Below are positions 55,149 through 64,000 of a stretch of DNA of 64,000 nucleotides, piece by piece. The first letter of the stretch is position 1. Each line of letters starts with the position of its first letter. Both the position numbers and the translations under genes were made by a program. Origin of the DNA: Solenopsis invicta. Its lineage: Eukaryota; Arthropoda; Insecta; Hymenoptera; Formicidae. The notes beneath the pieces are model-generated. The model had not been told where the DNA came from. It searched no databases and worked only from the letters and a program-made list of their open reading frames with translations. The stretch covers positions 8,092,001 to 8,156,000 of the forward strand of contig NC_052668.1 of NCBI RefSeq assembly GCF_016802725.1, given 5' to 3'.

Positions 55149-56173
55149 TGTTTTGTGCAGAGCGGGTAGTGACTCTAACAGCACACTGACGTCCTGAGGA
55201 CATCCTGAGGCTCTCACAAAGTACAATTGAGATAATCTCAGAACATTCTCAAACGTACTGCGATAGACGTAATATGTTCTGCGAATGATCGAATGTCCTA
55301 TGTAAACAAATAAGGTAAAATGATATACCTAATATTTCCGAACGCAGCCCTGTAGAAATTCGGCCATGTCGGCCACGCGTTGATGCTGGCAATGCCGGAA
55401 CCCGAACAATCGAAGAAGAAACCGGAACTAGGTAATTACATGTGAACATGGCATTGGTGTAGCGTTTTCGCGCCCGATGCGCGCAACCTGAGAATGTACG
55501 CGTGCAAAAAAAAGATGTACGCATCATTTCACTACATCTAGTACGCGACCTGAGAACAGAGCGCAAAAGAAAGGCGTATAGTATCATTTTAGTACGCTCA
55601 GCATGGCCTAAGGATAAACGCGTATGAAAAACAACGGGATGATACCGTAAGCGATTGTTGTCTGCTCACCCTGAGAAAGCGACTAATATCGATTCGCGAA
55701 GCAATCGATGTGTGCAACATGAGAAGATCGTTCCCTGTCAACGGTTGTTGTGGTCAATGTCTTGCTCTTTCTTACGAACTGTCACGTTCTTATATTGAAA
55801 TTATCTTTTTAAAAGTCTGTCTTCTTATTTCGGGAGTGTGTTATTGTTACAGCGTGAGTGTGTGATAACGAGACGACCTTCCCGGTCGTAACGCAATGTT
55901 CTAGCAATGGCCTCCGTACGCTCCGAATGAGACGTATCAAAATGGGATGATACGCAGGATATTATGTGCTGTTAGAGAAAGTAATAACGCAAAATGCAAT
56001 TTCAAGTGCGACTTTACAATTTTATTCAGGAAAAAGGTTATAACTACACTGATGCATTTTCACTAGAGTGAAGAAAAAAACTGAAGATCACAGAACGCGC
56101 TAGAAGAGATCACCACGTATGGTGGCGCAGAGTCAAGCCCGGGAGAATTTAAATTATGAAATGTCAAATGTCA
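55149..56173 (-). repeat. Copia 5' LTR, interrupted
   Basis: About 225 bp of LTR sequence split by the element at 55174-55972. Confidence 0.75.
55174..55972. mobile_element. TIR element CTCTAACAGCAC, about 799 bp
   Basis: CTCTAACAGCAC at the left and its exact complement GTGCTGTTAGAG at the right. The other LTR is continuous here (TAGTGAAGTAATAATGC), which gives the empty site. It has less AT-rich content with 'cctgag' and 'acgcg' blocks. No coding domain recognised. The exact target duplication is unclear. Confidence 0.65.
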
Positions 56174-57004
56174 ACACTTTTGAACCTGGATAACAAAGAG
56201 CCGTATCGTAACGTCTCGTTTTAAACTGTAAACAGTAAGCACATGCGGAATCCAACAATGCTCTTTATGAATTTTACTAAATTTTTGCAACGAATAGAAA
56301 AGATTGGCTGGATAACTCTTATTCGGAAGTTTTGATTAAGTTTGTCACGAATTTTCGACTAACAGCTGCTTCAAATAATCGTTGCGAGCGTTGGTAAGTG
56401 GAGCGCGCCCTATGTTGGTACATACAGTCTCGAATATTGGTGGGAAAGTTTCCGTTTAAATAAGTACTTATCAGGAAATAGATTAAAAATATTTAAAACG
56501 GATAGAAATGAAAAATGTCAAGAATTTGATTTAATGACTACACAAATTCATTTTTTTCCAATTAAAGTTTAAGAATTCCTTGAATCCATTTTAATCCATA
56601 AAGAGATTGAAATTATGGACTACTATTTTTTTCAATCCAGAAAAATTATATGGGTCATATAATCCATAAAAAGAGACTGAAATAAAATGATTTTTTATTT
56701 TTTCAATCTAAAAAGAGTTTTCGCGGAGCATCCAATCCATTTTAATTAATGATTAAGATAACTTAATTGCTGTCTTTTAATACAAAATGTATTCTAATGA
56801 ATTAAAATGGATTAAAAATTTGCAGTCCATTTACGTTTACTGGGTAAATTTAAATTAATGTTAAAGCCGAGAATTAATTTATATACCTAATATATTTTCC
56901 ACGATTCTCATCATTTTAAGAATAAATTCTCTCCGTGTACTAAACGTATTATCTAAAAAAATGCATTTTTGTTCGGATTGATTTCATCCATCCGTTGATT
57001 ACAG

Positions 57005-57210
57005 GTCAAAATGGGAAGTACTGGCACGCCGACAGCGAGGGCGTGACTGTGGACTCAGACATACCGTCCGATGGTTTCTATTTGGAGTTGCGCGAGCCAT
57101 CACGGATCTGCATCAAGTGCGTGGACGGTCGGTATCTCATCGCGGGCAAGAACGGCGCGCTACGCCTAGGCGAGTCGGACTATGAGTCTGCCACAAAATG
57201 GGAGTTCTAA
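57005..57210 (+). CDS. sn: Fascin exon 7: last half of trefoil 4 and stop
   Basis: Encodes residues 456-523: GQNGKYWHADSEGVTVDSD, then SDGFYLELREPSRICIK, RYLIAGKNGALRLGE and the end SATKWEF-stop. The ending WEF is the usual fascin C terminus. The acceptor TTGATTACAG directly precedes. It follows the 12 kb transposon-filled intron. Confidence 0.95.
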
Positions 57211-57735
57211 TACAAAGGATGATAAAAATGTAACAAAAGGGCGAGATGTGTATGCTCCACTGCTTTCTTAGCTTCATATGGTCATAACTCGCAGTATCAT
57301 GTCCTTCGAAATAAAATAATGGCAAAGAGACAGATCGCGCTGTTTCCTGCTGTGTACTTAATTAATTGAGCATACCGCGCCGTGTCGAAACAATATAGTT
57401 TACAGTATTCGACGTTCCAATATATACCTTTTTTTATCTTGATAAAGTTTTGTGAATTCGCAGATTCAAGACTGACAGTTTGTTCAGAATAATATAAAAG
57501 TCCGAGAGACGTCCAGAGGACCGGTTGTTATAACTACGGTCAATTTTATACGTAATGCACGCACGCAACACTTATACACACGCGCGTGCGCATGCACACT
57601 TTTATATCTTTATATATATTTATAAGTATATACAATTTGCCATGCTGCGAGCTCGATTTTATATCAAAGTTTTTTATATGTATTCTAATACAACACAAAA
57701 TGTCAGTATATAGGCATCAATTAACATTAATATAA
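57211..57735 (+). other. sn: Fascin 3' UTR region
   Basis: The stop is followed by non-coding DNA with AATAAA at 57310-57315, a possible early poly(A) signal. The true 3' end is unknown and could lie further downstream. Confidence 0.5.
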
Positions 57736-58845
57736 CCCCGTCAGCCAAACGTAAACAGAGATTATACGGAGAGTCTGCTATCAATTTCTGTTGCTAGAAA
57801 GGCAATAGATTTCACACAGACTCTGCAATATCTGCGGTGTTAGCAAACTGCTGTCAGAAATAGGACAGAAACTGTTGGCATTTAATTTCAACAGAAATTG
57901 AGCAAATAGTGTTGACAGGACCGTTGTCAGATTGGCGGTAGAAATCAAGCATAACCTGCGCAACACAATCTGACGGCAGACTGGCAGAAATTGAGCACCG
58001 CATGCTGACAAGACTTGGCCTCAGATTGGTGGCAAAAAACAAGCAGGATCTACGCGACAATCTGATAGCAGACTGGCAGCACCACGTAAACACGGTGTGC
58101 TGCCAGCATCTAATGTCAGATAGGCGACAGAATTAGAGCAAGATCTGTACAACACAATCTGACGGCAGATTGTTTGCAGATTGTTAGCACAAATCGAGCA
58201 CTCCGTGCTAATATGATTTGACGTCACGCTGGCAGCAGAAATCAAGCAAACCGTGCTGTTTTGCATATTTTTAAATTGTGACGTAACTCTTCATGAACTT
58301 ATTAAGAGCTTGTTTAGGTAAACTTGCATAATTGCATGCATAAATAACATATGCATAAAGAAAGTGATTGATCCATTTTCTTATGCATTTGCTTACCCAG
58401 CAAACATTGTACGCAAAAGGATATCAAATTGGTACCAAATTCCAGCGGAATTTTATCGGTATCCTACTGTGTCCGCAGGGTTAGGATGCTTAATGTAAAC
58501 CAAATCTAACGAACATATCTGAAGTCAAATTGAAACTAATACCAGAACTAATTTGATAATAATAATGTGATGACAAAATGACATCAAACACAAATCAAAT
58601 CTGTTATCAAATGTGTTGACAAAATAATGCCAAATACAAACCAAATCTGTTTTTAAACATGCTGACAGGATGAAACCAAATACAGATCAAATCTAGTGTT
58701 TCCAAGACCAACAAAAAAAATTCATTTTTTTTTTAAACAGATTTTATTATTCTTATAGCTTAATCTGTATCCACTGTTTCACATATAACATTTTAATTCA
58801 CTTATTACAATTACGCATTATTTTATAAATTTTTGAAATCGCATG

Positions 58846-58920
58846 TTGGCGACGGCGGGATTCGAACCTAAGATTTCGGAATAACAATCTAACACGCTAA
58901 CACTGAGCTAATCGTACACA
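58846..58920 (-). repeat. tRNA-like sequence, left arm
   Basis: On the minus strand: A box TTAGCTCAGTGTTAGCG, B box GGTTCGAATCC, ending CCGTCGCCA. The anticodon loop can be read TTGTTAT (GTT, Asn-like), but the stem has a mismatch and the acceptor stem does not pair well. It is tRNA-derived, not a plausible tRNA gene. Confidence 0.65.
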
Positions 58921-60510
58921 TGTGATATCGTTAACAAAAAGTTATATTTGAAGTAAAACTGAATTGAAACTTGCGTTTTGAATATCGCGCGAACACTATC
59001 ACTAACCCTATGATTATTTAGCCTTAGATATTTTTAACATAAACTATATAGTATAAATAATTAAAATCTTTTCCTGCTCATGGCCAGATCAGTCAAAAAA
59101 TAACAATTAGAAGTAGTATCGAAGCATAATAAAACATTATTGACGTAAAGAGCACGTTGCAAAAGTCAATTTTACAATTAATTGTTATAAACAAATTGTT
59201 AAAAATGACTGTAAAGGAAAACTGATTGCACCAATCGATTCACCGGGAAAAATTACTAAAGAAACATATATTTTTAATTGTTATAGTTGTTATAATTATT
59301 ATAAACAAATTAGTTGCATAATTATTTTGACAAAAAGATAATGGTCGAATTTCGTAAAGAGAGCATGATTTACGTAATGTAACATTTTATCCTTGTTTAA
59401 CTTTTGGTGATCAACAAGGATTATGTCATGCGCATTATGCGCTTTACGGAACTCAACTAATGTTGCATTCTTGTGTGATAAATGCTGACATTTTCGTAAT
59501 AGCAAGCTTGCTTACTATCTGCCATCAATTTGTCAATCATACAAACAGATCTGTCTGCTATCAACTTCCAATCTGTCGTGTATTTTGGAATAATATTGCA
59601 TTCTTGCGTGAAAATTGCTAACATTTGTGCAATAGCAAACTTGTTTAATATTTGTTATAAACTTGTCGTCAAAACTTTCAACAGATTTACTTGCTTTTCA
59701 ACGCCACTTTGTCATATACTCTGCTAACAAGATGGTAGTATATTTGCTATAAATCTGCTAACAGTACCGGAAATACCAATGTATATGCGGACCAAAATCT
59801 GTTACCAACCTTTGCAGTTGCAGAAATGGTTATAGGGGTAATTAGTGAACCAATCATTTTCTTTATGCATATGTTCTGTCTGTTTCTGTTTGCATTCTAT
59901 ACGCCGCAATTTCTGTCTGCACTTGTCCGCGATTACGTACAGGAATCCTATCAGTATCTATCCGCATTGTATTCGTCGAGATTTCTATCTGCATCTACCT
60001 GAATATATAAATAATTAAAATCCGTTCCTGGCTGTGGTCTAACTAACAAAAATAGTCAAAAAAATTGGAATTGGAAATAAGAATAAAGCATGAAAAAACA
60101 TTATTGATGTAAAAGAAAATTTTTCAAAACTCAATTTTGCAACCAATTGATATAAATTATTAAAAATTTACTGTAAAAGAAAACTAATTGCGCCAATTGA
60201 TTCTACGGTAAAAATTACTAAAGAAACGTTGCAAAAATAAATTTTGCAACTAATTTGTTTATAACAATTAGGAAAGTGTTGTATGTTTCTTGAGTCATTT
60301 TTCCCGTAGAATCGATTGGAGTAATCAGTTTTCCTCTACAATCAATTTTTAGTAATTTGTTTATAACAATTAGTTGCAAAATTGATTTTTGCAAGCGTGC
60401 TTTTTACATCAATAATGTTTTTTCATATTCTGATAGTATTTCCAATTGTTTTTTTGACTATATTAGTCTGAGCAGGAACAGGTTTCAATTATTTATATAA
60501 TTTATTTTAA

Positions 60511-61193
60511 GGCTCCTGACTCCTCAGCCGAGAACTCCGCGTTGACGATAGCGACATTTCGTCGCGGACAAAATTAGAACTAATACACGTGAAACGTGAC
60601 AGATTGACGATGAAATGTTATCGTGCGTGTCATTTTGTTATTATGTGTTTCATTGTAAAAACATGACTTGTCTCGTATTTACCAAATTCGTAAAACTGGA
60701 CCGCGAGTAAAGTTTCTTTGAATTTTATACATAAAAGTACATTTTTCACTCCTTTTAATAGCTATCCGTGTGTTTTCCTGTCTGAATAGACGTCACTTTA
60801 CGTGCTTTTTACGACTATTTACTGACTGCTAGGCGAAAAAAGGATAGTCGAGACCGATATTTAAAAGTGTTTTAAAGCCATCTGATTAGTCTGTTTTATC
60901 CAAATTGGCATTATTTAGAAATGGCACGTCGGACAAAATTATGTGTCCATGTGTTTTCCTGTTTCAATTGCTTCACTTTACATGCTTTTTACAATTATTT
61001 ACTGATTGTTAGGCGGAAAAAGGATAGTCGTGACCAATATTTAGAAGTGTTTTAAAGTCATCTGCTTAGTTTGTTTTATCCAAATTGGCTTTATTTACAA
61101 ATGGCATGTCGGACAAAATTACGTGTCATTTCACGCAATTTCTCGCTTCTGACGTCACGACTTCAATATGGCCGCGGCGAGTACTCAGGAGCC
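60511..61193. mobile_element. TTAA-flanked insertion in the foldback arm, 683 bp
   Basis: Begins GGCTCCTGA and ends TCAGGAGCC, with TTAA at 60507-60510 and 61194-61197. The opposite arm (near 59019-59070) is continuous across the site: 'gattatttagccttagat'. It contains two tandem units of about 185 bp. No transposase. TTAA target use fits a piggyBac- or Kolobok-like MITE. Confidence 0.8.
60764..61133 (+). repeat. Two tandem units of about 185 bp
   Basis: Unit 1 starts 'ccgtgtgttttcctgt' (60766) and unit 2 'ccatgtgttttcctgt' (60950). Both run through 'aaaaaggatagtcg', 'gtgttttaaag', 'tttgttttatccaaattgg' and 'cggacaaaatta'. Roughly nine tenths alike by eye. Confidence 0.8.
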
Positions 61194-61311
61194 TTAAGGC
61201 TAAATAATTAAAGGGCTAGTGAGAATGTTCACGCGATACTCAATACGTAAGTTTCTTTCTGTTCAAATTAGCTTTACTTTAAATATAACTTTTTATTAAC
61301 AATATCACAAG

Positions 61312-61383
61312 TGTACGATTAGCTCAGTATTAGCATATTAGGTTATTATCCCGAAATCTTAGGTTCGAATCCCGCCGGCGCCA
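61312..61383 (+). repeat. tRNA-like sequence, right arm
   Basis: A box TTAGCTCAGTATTAGCA, B box GGTTCGAATCC (61362-61372), ending CCGGCGCCA. It is the inverted partner of 58846-58920. The anticodon loop has drifted to TTATTAT. Both Pol III boxes are intact in both arms. Confidence 0.65.
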
Positions 61384-61837
61384 ATGCGTTTTCAAAAATT
61401 GTAGAGTAATGCGTAATCGTAATTAGTAAAATAGAATATATGCAAATTAGATTAACCTATAATAAAAATAAAAATAAAATCTGCAAAAAAACTAAAAAAA
61501 GATTTTTTTATAATAAAAATTTTTGAATAAAGATATTTAATTTCTGCTGCCAGCATGACGTCAGATCTTCTCAGCACGGGATGGTCGATTTGTGCTAGCA
61601 GTCTGTCGTCAAATTGTATTGCGCATGTCATGTTCAAATTCTGCCGCCTATCTGGCATCATGTGCTGACAGCACGGCGTGCTCGCCTTGGTGGTCATTTC
61701 ACTGACATAGGATATCAACAGGTTCTGTCAACAGATCATAAGCAGAATTTGACATCAGTTGAGTTTAGTTTGCCAACACGTCTTGATCGAATCTGCTGCC
61801 AGCCTGCCGACACAGTGCTAATATTTTATTGACTGGG

Positions 61838-62341
61838 TAATATTTTAATTTTCTACTCAACACTGTAACACTGTTATATACACGTTATATTACATTTATG
61901 TTGTTAAGTGGAAAATTATATTATTATATCACTGTTAGCTCAAAGGTATTTACTGGAATACAATAAAACATTTCAGCAAAGTTGCTGAAATATCACTGGA
62001 ATGTTCTGTGCTGTGAGTTACGTCTATGCGTAATTTTGTGACGTCAATCACAGAATTGGTATAATGATCGCTATTATATACGCCTTTATGTAATCCTATT
62101 TTTGAGACTAAAAGGAATTTTATATGTATATGTAATCAGTAAAATATCGCGTGTCCAAAAGAAGAACAAATTTTTTCCGCTCACAGTGTGGTAATGCATT
62201 TTTACTATTGTTATGGGAATAATTTTTTTTTATATATGTATTAGAAAGATTATTTAAAAGAATATATATGTATGTATGTATGTATGTGTACATACATATA
62301 TATATAACGTACATACACGCACACGCACACACACACACACG

Positions 62342-62386
<45 letters not shown>

Positions 62387-64000
62387 AGAGAGATAGATAG
62401 ATAACAGAGAAAGCATTTATTGAAAGAGACAAATCTAATTTGACCAATATTCAATCGTTGCATTCTGATTAGATCCGCATCAACTTCTTAAATTTCATTA
62501 CTGAGACACATCCTTTAAGATTATAAGTTAGAAAAAACCTCGTTTAACACGAGACGCACTCCACACACTTTCACTGTATTATCCTGTTTCACATATACTA
62601 GCCTATCGCGCTATGTTAAATAAAAATAAAATATGTCTAATTAAGGCTTGGTGGTGGAAAGATTTGCAGCATACGGATTCGCTTCTCGTTCTTTTTTTTC
62701 TTATTTTTAACGATCATCGAGAATGTCGATGACTTTAACGGATGTTACACCTTCTTTAGCAGTAAGGTGGATATCATCTCGCTCTCTTCACTCCCTTTCG
62801 TAATGACGAGCAAAATCGCTAGAATCCTTGATAATACAGAAGATTTTAGTTATGTTGTAGAAATATTTCAATGTCTCAATTCTATATTATCATATTTGTA
62901 ATGTCTCTGAGACCATTTTTGTTTAAAATGTTACAATTGCAGTAATTTTGCAATCATTCTTGATTGAAACTTTATGTTTGAAATCCTATTTGCAGTGTTT
63001 TTTCTAATAACATAGATATAAGCTAACAAAAAATTATGGTAAAATATTGCATAGGTTATCTTTCGAACATAAAAGAAACGTGTGTATTTTCTTATTGTAA
63101 TGACTGATTATAACTTTTTTTTATTAGAAAAAGCAAATCGTCGATTTATGTACCTTGAATTCGTATTTTTAAATGTTTATAATTAGCATATAATTATAAA
63201 TATTTGTACATACTTTTTTCCCATGAGAGACAAATATATTGCAAATGAAACTAAAGAAAACATTGCAACAATCTCATCGAAACTTTCGACATTTCCGTAA
63301 TATTTCAGACTTTTGCGATTAAATATTTTGACGTTGCTGCATGTCTCCGTGTAAAGATCTCTCAGAGACATTATGCAACGTAACAATTCCAAAAATATAT
63401 CCTAGCAATATTGCAGTATCTCTTTCTAAATTGTCAAGGATTATTTCATGATTTAGGTACCAAAATAGCATGCAGCATTCCAGCAGTATTGCTGGAATGT
63501 TTCATGCATTAATAAAATAATCCAAACAGTACAGAACATATAATGTTGCAGCTACTTTACAACGCTTCTACGATATTATTGAAATATTATACATACCCTG
63601 TGCTGCACAGGCATATTTACGAAGTATAAGAGTTGATTCTTTATAGACCATTTCAAGAAAGAGAGGGAGAGAGACATTAAGGTTCGTCAGTCTCATGTAA
63701 ATATGTTCGTCTTTTCAAGATCATTATACTAATTATGATAATCGTAGCATGGTATTATACGTACGCCTCATGCCACTTAATTCTAAACGAAAACAAAACA
63801 CACGTGTCTACGATGTGAAACGTGCGTAAAAAATATATGTTGAATATTTTATTTTTTTTACACAAGTTGCTCAGATATCTCGAGTTGTCTCGATTTAGGG
63901 ACGACAATATATGTATTACTTCAATTACCTTAAATATACTTGTGTAAGCAACAATCTTTTTTTACTACTTTTTCATGATATAACCGTATTAAGAACAATG
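61838..64000. other. AT-rich DNA downstream of the foldback, no gene seen
   Basis: Apart from the microsatellite at 62311-62402 nothing could be supported. 61960-62010 and 63396-63510 carry 'tttcagcaaagttgctgaaat' and 'cagcattccagcag' type small palindromes, probably worn ends of elements like those at 25040. Confidence 0.5.
62311..62402. repeat. AC / GA / GATA microsatellite
   Basis: AC and CGCA units, then 'gagagaga', then 'gatagata'. Confidence 0.9.

Larger units (their letters stand above)
45648..56173 (-). mobile_element. Ty1/copia element, nested and inactive
   Basis: The LTR copies 45648-46404 and 55149-56173 start TGTTTTGTGCAGAGCG and end '...gaaatgtca'. Each contains a different later insertion. 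Inside the right LTR, on the minus strand, 'gttatgggctcag' (+ strand 55134-55146) matches the initiator-tRNA anticodon-arm primer site typical of copia. gag, integrase, RT and RNase H fragments follow in copia order on the minus strand. I see no clear target-site duplication. Confidence 0.8.
44754..57004 (+). other. Fascin intron 6 (12.3 kb): nested transposon stack
   Basis: Mostly a copia element (45648-56173) with four other elements inside. 44760-45640 and 56180-57000 show no gene. 45020-45210 has repeated 'aatgcc(c/t)' units, a weak local repeat. Confidence 0.85.
57736..61837. mobile_element. Large foldback element, about 4.1 kb, with a tRNA-like sequence in each arm
   Basis: The ends are ACCCCGTCA and TGACTGGGT. 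The left arm 57736-58270 pairs with 61540-61837 (shared 'ttagcacaaatcga', 'ctggcagcagaaat'). The left arm 58800-59270 pairs with 60260-60506 plus 61198-61430. The subterminal parts repeat 'tctgacggcagactggcag'-type units. A further direct copy of the inner arm is at 60014-60250. The middle (59500-59830) has similar 'aacttgtt..aatctgtc' units. No coding capacity. A TTAA element (60511-61193) sits in the right arm. Confidence 0.7.

Noticed and set aside
58846..58920. A functional tRNA-Asn gene
   Set aside because: The acceptor stem does not pair and the anticodon stem is mismatched, although both Pol III boxes are intact; its inverted partner lies in the other arm.

Overview
This is a eukaryotic, AT-rich, transposon-packed window that looks like an insect genome. 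Hymenopteran, perhaps ant, is an inference from the mix of mariner, Penelope-like, gypsy and copia elements; the sequence does not prove the species. The only host gene I can assemble with confidence is fascin (Drosophila singed, sn), an actin-bundling protein of four beta-trefoil domains. It lies on the + strand as seven coding exons from 10299 to 57210. All six introns have GT-AG ends and matching phases, and the exons join into an uninterrupted 523-residue frame. Only about 1.6 kb of its 47 kb span is coding; much of the remainder is recognisable mobile DNA.

Layout. 1-5575: a decayed minus-strand Ty3/gypsy element (integrase, RT/RNase H, protease, gag with SAP-like motif), itself interrupted near 2831-3830. 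5576-10298: AT-rich DNA with a TA-flanked MITE, a TTAA-flanked element, a hairpin MITE and one small unexplained minus-strand reading frame at 7110-7271. 10299-57210: fascin. Intron 1 holds two 1.5 kb 'CCC...GGG' inverted-repeat elements with a 5S-rRNA-like core, plus a near-perfect 384 bp hairpin element. Intron 3 holds palindromic CAGGGTG-type elements and a copia relic split by a third 5S-bearing element. Intron 4 holds a broken mariner and a GC-rich island. Intron 5 holds an inverted-repeat complex of about 8 kb carrying two Penelope-like remnants and a mariner. Intron 6 holds a nested stack: a copia element with a P-like MITE, a young full-length gypsy, a deleted mariner and another TIR element inserted in it. 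57211-57735: fascin 3' UTR. 57736-61837: a large foldback element carrying a tRNA-like sequence in both arms and later broken by a TTAA element. 61838-64000: microsatellite and AT-rich DNA.

The most interesting pattern is a family of three TIR elements (10537-12076, 12374-13855, 25040-26544). All are about 1.5 kb, begin CCC and end GGG, and have matching 2 bp flanks (AA, TT, TG). Their subterminal regions are filled with element-specific short-motif arrays. Each has a shared block at a similar distance from one end, resembling the internal control region of 5S rRNA. The foldback at 57736-61837 repeats the theme with a tRNA-type A box and B box. Several insertions can be checked inside the window because an uninterrupted copy of the target lies in the opposite arm or the other LTR.

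All calls are by reading alone. No database search, alignment program or RNA data was used.
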